Shown here piece after piece: positions 34,220 to 42,813 of a stretch of 64,000 nt of DNA (the stretch's first letter is position 1; the number at the start of each line of letters is the position of its first letter). Source of the DNA: an uncultured Dehalococcoidia bacterium (lineage in GTDB: Bacteria > Chloroflexota > Dehalococcoidia > Lucifugimonadales > Australimonadaceae); assembly GCA_958295525.1 (NCBI GenBank), contig OY282355.1, positions 1,551,504 through 1,615,503 of the forward strand. The letters are read 5' to 3'. The notes under the pieces are model-generated. The model was not told where the DNA came from. It saw only the letters and a program-made list of their open reading frames with translations, and did no database searches. A program made the position numbers and the translations under genes.

Positions 34220-34462
34220 TCATTCTTCTTTGAAGAGATTCTCTCCGGCGTCGGCCCACATCGGAACGATCTTCAGGAGGGCGACGAACAGGATGATGAA
34301 CAGACCGACGATCGAGACGATGACGACCACGACGCCGAACCGTCCCCAGTCGCCCTCCAGCAGCGGCGTGATCAGCCTAATGAGCCAGTAGATTCCCGCG
34401 AGCGCAGCGAGCGACAGCGCAAGCGCTCCGCCGATGTTCCAAACCGCCCGGCCAACGTTCAT
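34220..34462 (-). CDS. Small two-helix membrane protein in the tripartite transporter operon
   Basis: This 80-residue protein has two strong transmembrane helices (about 9-34 and 43-66) and an acidic C-terminus (ENLFKEE). It begins 22 bp after the TctA-TctB gene on the same strand. Tripartite transporters need a small TctB subunit, but here a TctB-like region is already fused to TctA, so this is an additional accessory protein of unknown role. Confidence 0.65.
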   Translation of the reverse strand: MNVGRAVWNIGGALALSLAALAGIYWLIRLITPLLEGDWGRFGVVVVIVSIVGLFIILFVALLKIVPMWADAGENLFKEE

Positions 34463-34484
34463 CGCGCCTCTCCGCCGCGTCTCA

Positions 34485-36623
34485 TCAGAATCCCAAGACG
34501 CCCCGGGCTTGCAGCCAGTCGAGGAGGAAGGGCTGCGGCCAGATAAGCGCCACGAGGAAGTCGAAGAAGATCATCACGAGCACGAGGATGATGGCGCCGG
34601 AGATGACGCCGCCGATGACGCCCGTCCGGTTTTGCATCATCACCATTGGGCCGAGCGTGGCGATGAAGACGGAGCCCCACTTGAGCCCTTCTTCGAAGAA
34701 GCCGGTGATGAGGAGCATCCCCGCCAGCATAACGAGGAAGATGAGCCCGGCGGCGCGGGCGCCCGCCATCCCCCGGCTGCGAATGCCGATGTCCATAATC
34801 TCGCCCGTCTTGGAGCCGAACCCCTCGCGGAAGAATTGGATGATGACGAGGGGGAAGGCGATCCACGCGAGCGTGACGGGGAACCAGCGCCCGCTGCTGG
34901 AGAAGCCGCCTTCGCCCAGCGGGAATCCCGGGAAGAACCCGATCAGCGAGAAGCGCGACGCCTCCCATATCGCGTACGCCAGCGCCACGATGATGATCGC
35001 CGAGAACCACTGATCCTCGCCCCACCGCCAGCGCATGCCGCTCATCCGCGACGACAGGGAGCGCCTCGCTCTTCGCGGTTCGTCGCCGGAGCCGCCCGCG
35101 GGCGGCGGCGTCCCCGCGGGAACGGGCTCCATCGCCTGCGGCGCGCTCATAAACCTGGTGAAGAGCGCGGCGACGATGAGGGCGACGACCACGAGCACGA
35201 TGAATATCGGCCGGGTGAACGTGCCGACCCAGCCGTAGAGGGATGCGGAGTCGCGCAGGTTCGTTTCGATGATGGGGCCGAGGATGAAGCCGATCAGCAT
35301 CGGGGGACGCGGCCAGCGGTAGCGCTTCATAAACATGCCGAGCCCCGCGCCCGCCAGCACGATGGTGATCGCGCTCATTTCGACCAGCCGCAGGTAGGCG
35401 GCCAGAATGGAGACGGCGACGACGAGGAAGCCGAGCACGGGGTAGGGAATGAGCGTGAGGCGCGCCATTTGCCGCGTGAAAAGCAGACCAAGCATCGTGA
35501 CGAAGAGGTTCCCCAGCCCGAGGCTGAGGACGATCATTATGGTGATGTCGCCGCGTTCGGCGAGCATTCGGGGGCCCGGGGCGATGCCGTAGGCGGCGAG
35601 CGCGATGATGACGAACGCCCAGGCGCGCCCGCCCGGGATGCCGAGCGCGAGCGTCGGTATGGCCTGCCCGGCCTCCTTCGAGTTTTGCGCCGATTCGGCG
35701 AACAGCACGCCGTCGAGCGAGCCTTTGCCGAACTGGCTTTTGTCTTTCGTCCAGAAGATGCCGAAGGCGTAGGCCATCCAGTCGACGACGCCGCTGCCGA
35801 TGCCGGGCACCGCGCCGAGGAAAACGCCGAAGATAGACTGGCGGATGGCCATCGGCCAGCGCGCGAAGCCGTAGCGCGCGCCCCGGAAGATTTCGTTGTA
35901 ACTGATCTTGGCGTCCTTCGGCGCGAGCGGCTTGCGCGTCATCGTTAGGTCAATGATCTCCGGCAGCGCGAACACGCCGATGCTCACTACGATGAGGTCG
36001 AGCCGGGCGAACTGGAGCCAACTTTGCCCGAAGGCGTAGCGGATATCGAGCCCGGTGGGGCCGATGGAACTCATCAGGAGCCCCAAGATGGCGGCGACGA
36101 ATCCCTTAATGAGGGCGCCGCCGCTCAGCGCGGCGACCATCGCGACGCCGAAGATCGCCATCGCTGCCTTCTCCGCGAACTCGAAGGCGAGCACGAAGGG
36201 CGCAATGACCGGAACGATGATGGCGAGCGAGATCGCGCCGACCACGCCGCCCACGGCGGAGACCGCGTAGACCGCGCCCAGCGTATGGGCGGCCTCGCCG
36301 CGCTGCGCCAATTGGTTCCCCTCAAGGAACGTCACCTGCGTCGCGCCGCCCGGGATGCCGAGCAGAATCGAGGGGATGGAGTCGAGCGTGTTGTCTATGC
36401 CGGTGAGCGTCGCCAGCATCACGATGCCGACGACCGGGTCGTCCACTGAGATGACGATGAAGGGGATCATCACGGCCATCACAAGGGTGGCCGATATGCC
36501 CGGGAGCAGCGCGATGGGCACCGTGATGAAGACGGCGAGCAGGAACGCCGCCCAGTAGCCCCACGATCCGAGGTAGGAAAGCCCTGCGCCGAAGTCGCTG
36601 AGGATGCCTCCTATGACCTCCAC
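34485..36623 (-). CDS. Tripartite tricarboxylate transporter permease, TctA fused to TctB-like domain
   Basis: This 712-residue membrane protein moves a carboxylate delivered by TctC across the inner membrane, driven by an ion gradient. Residues about 1-500 are TctA: PGISATLVMAVMIPF near the start, ILLGIPGGATQVTFLEGNQL (the conserved PGG motif), and a second GIPGGRAWAFVIIA in the repeat half. After a linker (about 515-545, Arg/Pro-rich), a four-helix TctB-like domain follows (SAIIIVALAYAIWEASR and FPVTLAWIAFPLVIIQF). TctA proteins are normally about 500 residues and TctB is a separate gene. The start is GTG at 36623 with GGGAGGGAG upstream. It lies downstream of tctC across repeat cluster 5. 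Confidence 0.88.
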   Translation of the reverse strand: MEVIGGILSDFGAGLSYLGSWGYWAAFLLAVFITVPIALLPGISATLVMAVMIPFIVISVDDPVVGIVMLATLTGIDNTLDSIPSILLGIPGGATQVTFLEGNQLAQRGEAAHTLGAVYAVSAVGGVVGAISLAIIVPVIAPFVLAFEFAEKAAMAIFGVAMVAALSGGALIKGFVAAILGLLMSSIGPTGLDIRYAFGQSWLQFARLDLIVVSIGVFALPEIIDLTMTRKPLAPKDAKISYNEIFRGARYGFARWPMAIRQSIFGVFLGAVPGIGSGVVDWMAYAFGIFWTKDKSQFGKGSLDGVLFAESAQNSKEAGQAIPTLALGIPGGRAWAFVIIALAAYGIAPGPRMLAERGDITIMIVLSLGLGNLFVTMLGLLFTRQMARLTLIPYPVLGFLVVAVSILAAYLRLVEMSAITIVLAGAGLGMFMKRYRWPRPPMLIGFILGPIIETNLRDSASLYGWVGTFTRPIFIVLVVVALIVAALFTRFMSAPQAMEPVPAGTPPPAGGSGDEPRRARRSLSSRMSGMRWRWGEDQWFSAIIIVALAYAIWEASRFSLIGFFPGFPLGEGGFSSSGRWFPVTLAWIAFPLVIIQFFREGFGSKTGEIMDIGIRSRGMAGARAAGLIFLVMLAGMLLITGFFEEGLKWGSVFIATLGPMVMMQNRTGVIGGVISGAIILVLVMIFFDFLVALIWPQPFLLDWLQARGVLGF

Positions 36624-36683
36624 GCGGCTCCCTCCCTTATGTTCGCTCGTTCCATCCCGTCCTCATCCCTCATCCCGCCTACT

Positions 36684-36886
36684 GGATTCCCGCCTGCGCG
36701 GGAATGACGGTCAGTTTCCGTCTGCGCGGTCATAGGGCGCCGCGCGTCTGTCTTGCGCTGTCCGGATTCCCGCCTACGCGGGAATGACGGTCAGCGAGGC
36801 GCTTCTGTCAACCCTCGCGTCGCTGGATTTCCGCCTGCGCGGGAATGACGGTTGGCGGGAGCGGAGCGTTGCGCTCCGCCCCCGCC
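36684..36886. repeat. Repeat cluster 5 inside the tripartite transporter operon
   Basis: Three dRS3-like palindromes (about 36684-36709, 36764-36789, 36825-36850) and a variant of the second palindrome (GGAGCGGAGCG/TTGCGCTCCGCC, about 36858-36882) occupy the 283-bp gap between tctC and tctA. They split genes expected to be co-transcribed, and could end or stabilise the upstream mRNA. Confidence 0.85.
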
Positions 36887-36906
36887 AATAACCCTCAGCG
36901 GGAGGT

Positions 36907-38238
36907 CTAGCCGCCGACGTACTGGGGGAAGTACTTCGCCACGAGCCGCTCGGCCTGCTCTGAGATGACGGCCTGCGAGCCCGCGTAGAGGCCTTCGTTC
37001 TCCAGCGTCGCGGCCTGCAGTTCCGCCCGGCCAACCCAGCCTGGCGACTCGCCCGCGACGTTCGCGTACTTCGTGATCAGTTCATCGTCGGTCGTCAGCG
37101 CTTCCTCAAAGGCGGCCGTGAGCGCGTCCGCGATGTGGTCCGGCGAGCCCGGGGGCAGCCAGAGCGTCTTGGATGCGTAGTTCGTCGGCCCCATCATCGA
37201 GTTGAAGATGAACTTCTGGTCGTCGTTGAACTGATCGCGGACGTCGCCGCAATGCGGCGGGCCCCACGAGTTCGCCTTCAGTTGGCCGGGGCCCATTCCG
37301 GCCATCACGCGCATCAGGCCGTTCGGCAGCCACTCGGGGTTCTCGACGGGGAACCTGTACCAGAGGCTGGAGCGCACGGTGCTGTTGATGATGCCCTGCG
37401 CCCACATCGTCCGCACGGCGTTGGTGTCCACCGTCTCGAAAGCGTAGTAGTCGAACGGGATGTCCAACTGCTCCGCGGCGTAGACGTTCCCCAGGAACGT
37501 GGGGTTGCCTTCGCGGACATCGCTGATTTCGTCGGCCAGGCGGAATTCGCCGTGCTCGCCGCCGCCGGTGCTGCTTTGGCCGGCGTAGTCCCAGAGGCAA
37601 CTGTCCGCGGCGCTGGGGCCGAGGTTGCCGACCGGGTCGTAGAGGTACCAGCCGCGGGTGGAGTCAATCGTGGAGCCGATGGCTTGGAACGTGCTGCGCT
37701 TGATGTTCTGCGTGCTCTCGTTGAACCCGAAGTCCAACTGCGGCGTGCTGTTCCAAGAGATGTAGGTGCCGTCTTTCGGCGCCTGCGTCGCGGCGAAGAG
37801 GTACTCCAGCGGTTTGTTCGGCTGGTTGGTGAACACCACGCGCGGGTTGCCGGGGATGTACCGCTGCATAAACGCGGCCATCACGCGGCCCTGCGTGTCG
37901 GTGCCGCCGCCGGGCGAGGAGTTCGCCACGATGCGGACCGTCTTGCCGGAGAAGTACTCCGCGGCGTCGAATCCGGGCGGAGGCGTGGGTGTGGGGGGCC
38001 TCGGGGTCGCTGTGGGGCTCACGGCGACCGGGCGCGGCGTGGGCGTGGCCGCGGGGGCGGCATCCTCCGTCATCGCCGTGGGCGTGGGAGCGGCCTCCTC
38101 CATCATCGCCGTAGGCGGAGGCGTCGCCGTCGGCCTGGGCGTGTCGGTCGGGTCGGCCCCGCCGCACGCGACGAGCGCGGTGAGCGCTCCCGCCATCAGG
38201 CCGGCCCCGGCCAGCCATCGGGTCAATCCGGTTCGCAT
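36907..38238 (-). CDS. TctC-type solute-binding lipoprotein
   Basis: This 443-residue protein has a signal peptide with lipobox (ALTALVACGG near residue 24-33), then a Thr/Pro-rich spacer of about 60 residues. The binding domain follows, beginning GKTVRIVANSSPGGGTDTQG, the pattern seen in the substrate-binding start of TctC/Bug proteins. Later parts (PNKPLEYLFAATQAPKDGTY) fit the same fold loosely, and internal insertions make it longer than typical TctC proteins (about 320 residues). ATG 38238 is preceded by AGGGAGGGAG; a more upstream ATG is unlikely. It is the first gene of the tripartite transporter set and faces a divergent regulator. The ligand is unknown, presumably a carboxylate. Confidence 0.82.
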   Translation of the reverse strand: MRTGLTRWLAGAGLMAGALTALVACGGADPTDTPRPTATPPPTAMMEEAAPTPTAMTEDAAPAATPTPRPVAVSPTATPRPPTPTPPPGFDAAEYFSGKTVRIVANSSPGGGTDTQGRVMAAFMQRYIPGNPRVVFTNQPNKPLEYLFAATQAPKDGTYISWNSTPQLDFGFNESTQNIKRSTFQAIGSTIDSTRGWYLYDPVGNLGPSAADSCLWDYAGQSSTGGGEHGEFRLADEISDVREGNPTFLGNVYAAEQLDIPFDYYAFETVDTNAVRTMWAQGIINSTVRSSLWYRFPVENPEWLPNGLMRVMAGMGPGQLKANSWGPPHCGDVRDQFNDDQKFIFNSMMGPTNYASKTLWLPPGSPDHIADALTAAFEEALTTDDELITKYANVAGESPGWVGRAELQAATLENEGLYAGSQAVISEQAERLVAKYFPQYVGG

Positions 38239-38435
38239 TTCTCCCTCCCTCTCAAACGCTCCGCGCAATTTATGAGCGCGGGCGCCGCTTGAACGCAGCC
38301 GGTGATTTCACAGCGCAACGCCGCAAGATACGGGCGCGCGCATAGACTCTGCAGGTATTTATCACGGCGGCGCAATGAGGAATCTCAATTGCATTGCAAA
38401 TCGCCGGATTGAATGTTGTAATGCCGTTTTACTAT

Positions 38436-38474
38436 TGCGAAGACGAAGGCTGCGAAGACGCTTTTGCGAAGACG
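38436..38474. promoter_or_regulatory. Three direct repeats TGCGAAGACG before the regulator gene
   Basis: TGCGAAGACG occurs at 38436-38445, 38451-38460 and 38465-38474, spaced 15 and 14 bp, ending 49 bp before the start of the XRE/LacI-type regulator and inside the 285-bp divergent region shared with tctC. They lie just downstream of an AT-rich stretch (38380-38435). Their spacing, a little over one helical turn, suggests an operator, but no binding evidence exists. Confidence 0.45.
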
Positions 38475-38523
38475 AAGGGAAGATAGGGAACCGCTTTCGG
38501 CGGACAACGGATAAGGAGCCGCG

Positions 38524-39783
38524 ATGCTGGGCCTCATTCTGAAGGAACGCCACATCTCGCGCGCGAGCCTCGCGCACGGCTTGGGAGTCTCGACGCAGAC
38601 CGTGCACAACTGGTGCAGCGGGCGCGTCCGCGTTCCCGTCGGGCAACTGGGCCCGCTTTGCGACTGGCTGGAGGGGTTCGGCGTCCCTTCCGGGGAACTC
38701 GCCCAGATGACGGCGCTCGAGTTGGAGCGCCGCGGGCTGCGGGAGGAGCGGTTCGCCCGAAAGACGCGCGGCGCGCAGCCCGTCGTGATGCTGATGACGT
38801 GGAATCTGATGAGCCCCAGCCTCTTCGGGCCGACGTCGCAAGTGGCGCGGGAGGCGCTGGAGGGCGCGGGCTTTCAGTGCGTCGTCACGGACTGCGGCGC
38901 GGAGCCCCGCCTCATCCGCTCCTACGTCGCATGGGCCGTCTCCTCCGGCGTGGAGGGCTTGCTGCTGTGCGGCGTCCCCGGGGAGCCTCCCGACCCGGAC
39001 AACGCTCTCTTCTCCTCGCTCCGTCCGGCGACCGCGGCGCGCATTCCCGTCGTGCTGCTGAAGCCGTGGACGGGAGCGTCCGTCGCAATGCCGGAGGGCG
39101 TGGGAAGCATTGGGTGGGATTCCCTCGCGGCGGTGGAGCGGGCGGGGGGACTGCTGCTCGACGCGGGGCATACGCGGATTCGGGCGGTTTTGGCGGGCGC
39201 GGGCGCGGGCTTCGGCGGGCGCTACCGGGGACTCGATAAGGCATGGGCGAATTTGGGCCTGCCGTTCGACGAGGAGTCCGTGATCTGGGCGGAGGACGGC
39301 GAGACGCCGGAGGAGGTCGCGGACGCGCTCGCCGGGGCGACCGCCGTTTTCGCGCCGCCGTCGCACTTGCCGACGATAGCGCGGGCGTGCTTCGCGGCGG
39401 GGCTGCGCTGGCCGGAGGAGTTGAGCATCGTTTCGCTCGGCAACCGGCAATTCGTTCCGCAACTCGACCGCCGCCCGTTCACGTTCGTGACGATCCCCAT
39501 CGGCAAGGTCGGGCGCGGCGCGGCGCAACTGCTCGCCGGAATGATCCGGGGGGAGCGCTTCCAGACGGGGCAGGAATCGGTGATCTACGGCGCGAGCGCG
39601 ATGTCGGTCGAGAATCTGGAGGGCGGCTCCATCGCTCCGCCGCGCGCGGCGCCCCTCGCTTCTTCTCCCCTCATCCCCGCGCCGGGGCCGGCCGTCTCCC
39701 TGTCCGGGCCGATGTCCGGGTCCGGGCCGATGTCCGGGCCATTGTCCGAGCCAATTGAGGCCGCGTCCGGCGCCGTCCGCTAG
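38524..39783 (+). CDS. Transcriptional regulator: XRE-type HTH plus LacI-like sensor domain
   Basis: This 419-residue protein starts with a helix-turn-helix (LILKERHISRASLAHGLGVS, TQTVHNWCSGRVRVP) of the XRE/Cro type and then a periplasmic-binding-like sensor domain of the LacI/GalR type. Typical spots are TWNLMSPSLFGPTSQVA, AGGLLLDAGHTRIRAVLAG, RYRGLDKAWANLGLP, and FVTIPIGKVGRGAAQLLAGM near the end. LacI proteins normally carry a LacI HTH and hinge helix; here an XRE-like N-terminus replaces it. The C-terminus ends in short SGPMSG repeats. It is divergent from tctC and probably controls the transporter in response to its ligand. It overlaps the MFS gene tail to tail by 4 bp. Confidence 0.78.
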   Translation: MLGLILKERHISRASLAHGLGVSTQTVHNWCSGRVRVPVGQLGPLCDWLEGFGVPSGELAQMTALELERRGLREERFARKTRGAQPVVMLMTWNLMSPSLFGPTSQVAREALEGAGFQCVVTDCGAEPRLIRSYVAWAVSSGVEGLLLCGVPGEPPDPDNALFSSLRPATAARIPVVLLKPWTGASVAMPEGVGSIGWDSLAAVERAGGLLLDAGHTRIRAVLAGAGAGFGGRYRGLDKAWANLGLPFDEESVIWAEDGETPEEVADALAGATAVFAPPSHLPTIARACFAAGLRWPEELSIVSLGNRQFVPQLDRRPFTFVTIPIGKVGRGAAQLLAGMIRGERFQTGQESVIYGASAMSVENLEGGSIAPPRAAPLASSPLIPAPGPAVSLSGPMSGSGPMSGPLSEPIEAASGAVR

Positions 39784-41051
39784 CGCGGCGGGCGGTCTTT
39801 GCCCAGCGTCTCGCGGAGGAGCAGCGCGACCATCAGCGACGCGGCGACGGCGAAGCCGCCCATCGTTCCGAAGGCCGCCGCGAATCCTCCCGCGCCCGCT
39901 ATCGCCGCCGTCCCGACGATGAACACGCCCGGGTTGCCCATCGAGCCCGCCTCCGCGACGAGGCGGTTGACGCCGAAGAACTTGCCTCGCGCCTCCGGGG
40001 GCGCGACGTCCGCCCCCAGCGTTTGCATCGAGCCCGCCATAAACGACACGGCGAGGTTGATGACGACGAATCCGCCGATGAAGAACGGCAGCCCCAAGCC
40101 GCCCCAGGCGACGCCCGCCATCATCCATAGGCCGACGCCGAGCAGCGCGCTCGCGGGGACGACGGTGCGTTTGCGCCCGAATCTGTCCATCACCTGACCG
40201 GCCATAAGCGTTACGGGAATGCTCACGACCCCCATCGCGGAACTGACGCCGCCGAGCGCGCCGGCGCCCAACCCGTAGGCGTAGGCCGCGAATATGACGT
40301 AGATGCCCCCTTGCCCTTGCGCGCCGCCGCGCCCGACGTTCGCCATAAACTGCGCCGCGAAAAGCGTGAGCGCCGGGCGCGTGATGAGCCGTCCCCAAGA
40401 GACGTCGACTTTCGGCGCGGCGGCGCCTCCCGCGCGCTTGGCGAGCACCGCGGGCGCCGTCTCCCGCACGAGCAGGTAGGCCGGAATGGTGGCCAAGAAC
40501 GCCGCTATGCCGAACAGCAGGAACGGGGCGCGCAGGCCGAAGAACTCGGCGACGATGCCGCCGAGCACGGGGCCGGCCATAATGCCGCCCCGGTTCACGC
40601 CGGCCATTCCGGTGATCATCCGCCCGCGTTGATTCTGCGCGCCGGAGTCGGCGATGACGGTGAGCCTGCTCATCTGCCATATCTGCTGCGCGGCGCCGCT
40701 CACGCCGAGGTAGGCCAGCATCTCCGCGTAACTTTGCGCGCGCAGCACGAGCAGCGTGGAGACGGACATCAGAAGCGTGCTGAAGATGAGCAGTTTGCGG
40801 CGGCCAACGCGGTCCATCAGGTAGCCCGCAGGCAAGGTGGAGCAGACCGCCCCCAGCATTGGGATGAACACCGTCAGCCCCGCCCGGGAAGCGTTCGCGC
40901 CGAACTCCATCGCCAGAAGAGGCAGAACCGGCACGGCGAATCCGCGCCCCAGCCCCAGCAAGAACGCGGGAAGCATCAGCGAAAGAATGGCGTCGTTGCC
41001 GCGCCAGCCTCCCGCCCGCCCTTGCCCTTGCTCCTGCCCGCCGCCGGCCAT
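39780..41051 (-). CDS. Major facilitator superfamily transporter
   Basis: This 423-residue protein has twelve predicted helices after a cytosolic Gly/Gln-rich start. Motif A appears as AGYLMDRVGRRKLLIFS after helix 2 and is repeated as AGQVMDRFGRKRTVV in the second half. It resembles multidrug or sugar efflux MFS proteins. It is third in the operon enoyl-CoA hydratase, LLM oxidoreductase, MFS, 3 bp after the LLM gene. The substrate is unknown. Confidence 0.9.
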   Translation of the reverse strand: MAGGGQEQGQGRAGGWRGNDAILSLMLPAFLLGLGRGFAVPVLPLLAMEFGANASRAGLTVFIPMLGAVCSTLPAGYLMDRVGRRKLLIFSTLLMSVSTLLVLRAQSYAEMLAYLGVSGAAQQIWQMSRLTVIADSGAQNQRGRMITGMAGVNRGGIMAGPVLGGIVAEFFGLRAPFLLFGIAAFLATIPAYLLVRETAPAVLAKRAGGAAAPKVDVSWGRLITRPALTLFAAQFMANVGRGGAQGQGGIYVIFAAYAYGLGAGALGGVSSAMGVVSIPVTLMAGQVMDRFGRKRTVVPASALLGVGLWMMAGVAWGGLGLPFFIGGFVVINLAVSFMAGSMQTLGADVAPPEARGKFFGVNRLVAEAGSMGNPGVFIVGTAAIAGAGGFAAAFGTMGGFAVAASLMVALLLRETLGKDRPPR

Positions 41052-41054
41052 TGG

Positions 41055-41936
41055 CTAGCCGATCGCGTCGGTCAGCCGCTCGAGTTGCTCCAAGTCCGGC
41101 GTCACGGGGCGGAAGATGACCTCGTCCGATCCCAATTCCTCGTGCATCCGCAAGGCGTTGCGAATGACCTCGGGCGAGGTGGGCTGCGCCCGGCCTTGCC
41201 TTGCCGCGCCGGGCGTGCCCGCGCCTCCGTAGTAGTCGGCGAGCGCTCCGGCGACCGCGTCGTCCGCGCCGGGGCCGAGCGCGCAGGGGAGCGTTACGAC
41301 GATGCGCGGCCTGCCCTCCCGCCCGTGCGCGGCCCAGGACTCCTCGACCTGCGTGATGACGCCTTTGGCCCACTCCGCCTCCAGCGCGCGCCCGCCCATC
41401 ACGTAGCCGTTGGCGAACTTGCCGACGCGGTCCATCGCTTTCGGATGCGTTCCGCCGATGAGAATCTCCGGCCCGCCGGGCTGGACGGGCGCGGGGCCCA
41501 CCGGGCGCTCCGCGCCCTCGAGAATCTCGCCCGCCCATATCCGCCGCATCATCCGCAGTTGCTCCTCGAACCGCTTGCCCCGGTCGCGGAAGTTGGCGGG
41601 CGCGACCACCGCGTCGTCCTCCCGCCCTCCGACGGCGAGGCCGAGCGACAGCCTGCCGTTCGAGATCGCGTCTATTGTCGCGGCCTGCTTGGCGAGCACG
41701 CCCGCGTTGCGGAGGGGCGCGAGGAGGATCGTCGTGACGAGGCGCAGCCGCTGCGTGACCGCCGCCACCGCCGCGAGTTCCGCCATCGCCTCGTAGTTGT
41801 CGTAGGCCAGCCGGTCGAGCGCCGCGAACGACGAGTACGGCCCCGCGTCGGCGCGGCGCGCCAGTTCCGATATGTAGCCCCAACTCTCCGTCGGCATCTT
41901 GAACGGGAGCCCAACGCCTACCTTCATTCCGCTCAC
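41055..41936 (-). CDS. LLM-class (luciferase-like) F420- or flavin-dependent oxidoreductase
   Basis: This 293-residue TIM-barrel protein has the LLM patterns VGVGLPFKMPTESW, RLRLVTTILLAPLRNAGVLA, DAISNGRLSLGLAVGGREDD and FEEQLRMMRRIW. Such enzymes use F420 or FMN for hydride transfer or oxygenation; in actinobacteria and Chloroflexota most are F420-dependent. A GTG start at 41936 overlaps the TGA of the enoyl-CoA hydratase (GTGA); ATG at 41927 is an alternative. It lies in a catabolic-looking operon with an MFS transporter. Confidence 0.9.
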   Translation of the reverse strand: MSGMKVGVGLPFKMPTESWGYISELARRADAGPYSSFAALDRLAYDNYEAMAELAAVAAVTQRLRLVTTILLAPLRNAGVLAKQAATIDAISNGRLSLGLAVGGREDDAVVAPANFRDRGKRFEEQLRMMRRIWAGEILEGAERPVGPAPVQPGGPEILIGGTHPKAMDRVGKFANGYVMGGRALEAEWAKGVITQVEESWAAHGREGRPRIVVTLPCALGPGADDAVAGALADYYGGAGTPGAARQGRAQPTSPEVIRNALRMHEELGSDEVIFRPVTPDLEQLERLTDAIG

Positions 41937-42796
41937 CTTCCCTTGAACTCGGGCTTCCGCTTCTCCAGAAACGCCCGCACCGCTTCTTTATGGTCGCCGG
42001 AGCGCCGCGCCAACTCCTGCGCGGTCTGCGCGAGGCGCAAACTCTCCTCGAACCCCATTCCGAACGATTGCTGCACGAGGTATTTCGTCAGCGACATTGC
42101 GTAGGTCGCGCCCCCTGCGAGCCGCCGCGCCAGTTCCATCGCGGCGGGCAGCAGGTCGGCATGGGGCAGCGTCTTGCTCACGAGCCCCATCCGATAGGCG
42201 TCGTCCGCGCCGATCCGGTCGCCCGTGTACTGCATATAGTACGTGTTGCTGAGGCCGATGAGGCGGGGCAACTGCCAGCACGAGCCGTCGCCGGGCACGA
42301 GCCCCATCCTGACGAACGCCTCCGCGAACTCCGCGCGCTCCGACGCGAGCCGGACGTCGCAGGAGAGCGCGAGGCCCAGCCCGACGCCTATCGCGTGGCC
42401 GTTCACCGCCGCGATGGTCGGCTTCTGCGTTTCGTTCACGCGAATCGGAACGTTGGAGACGGAGCCGAATCCGGCCTCCGCCTTCTCCGTCGCCCGCTGC
42501 CCCAAGCGCGCCTCCATCCCTCCCCACGGCAGCGGAGGCCGCTCCGCGTCCGCGTCCTCGTTCCGCTCGATGCGGTCGAGCGTCTCGTCGAACCGCCGGA
42601 TGTTCGCGCCGGAGCAGAACGACGGGTCGCGTCCGGTGAGGACGAGCGCCCGGTCGTCCTCGTCGGCCTCGAACCGGTCGAGTTCGGCGTAGAGTTCGGC
42701 GGCCATCTCCGGGCTGAGGGCGTTGCGCGTCGCCGCGTGGTCGAGGATGACGAGCGCGACCCCGTTGTCTCGCTGGACTTCGATGAAATCGCCCGT
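41933..42796 (-). CDS. Enoyl-CoA hydratase/isomerase family protein with apparent ACG start
   Basis: This 287-residue crotonase-fold enzyme shows FIEVQRDNGVALVILDHAAT at the start, the oxyanion-hole segments GRDPSFCSGANIRRF and AAVNGHAIGVGLGLALSCDV, and the C-terminal helix pattern EAVRAFLEKRKPEFKG. Crotonases hydrate enoyl-CoA or isomerise and cleave related thioesters in fatty-acid and aromatic degradation. No ATG or GTG sits where the homology begins, whereas ACG at 42796-42794 is spaced 6 nt from a perfect AAGGAGG (42803-42809 on the complement), so ACG is taken as start. A first in-frame ATG occurs about 30 residues later. The operon continues with LLM and MFS genes, the first joined by GTGA. 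Confidence 0.82.
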   Translation of the reverse strand, partial: TGDFIEVQRDNGVALVILDHAATRNALSPEMAAELYAELDRFEADEDDRALVLTGRDPSFCSGANIRRFDETLDRIERNEDADAERPPLPWGGMEARLGQRATEKAEAGFGSVSNVPIRVNETQKPTIAAVNGHAIGVGLGLALSCDVRLASERAEFAEAFVRMGLVPGDGSCWQLPRLIGLSNTYYMQYTGDRIGADDAYRMGLVSKTLPHADLLPAAMELARRLAGGATYAMSLTKYLVQQSFGMGFEESLRLAQTAQELARRSGDHKEAVRAFLEKRKPEFKGR

Positions 42797-42809
42797 GGCG
42801 CTCCTCCTT
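42794..42809 (-). promoter_or_regulatory. Strong ribosome-binding site in front of an ACG start codon
   Basis: The minus strand reads AAGGAGGAGCGCCACG here: a near-perfect Shine-Dalgarno sequence 6 nt from ACG, in frame with the enoyl-CoA hydratase. The spacing is what an ATG start would need. Either ACG is used as a rare start codon or ATG was changed to ACG by mutation or sequencing error. Confidence 0.7.
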
Positions 42810-42813
42810 AAAC

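Noticed and set aside
38362-41883. 1173-codon minus-strand frame across the regulator, MFS and LLM genes
   Set aside because: It is very rich in Arg, Ala and Gly and runs through several genes on both strands, each of which has family motifs in another frame.
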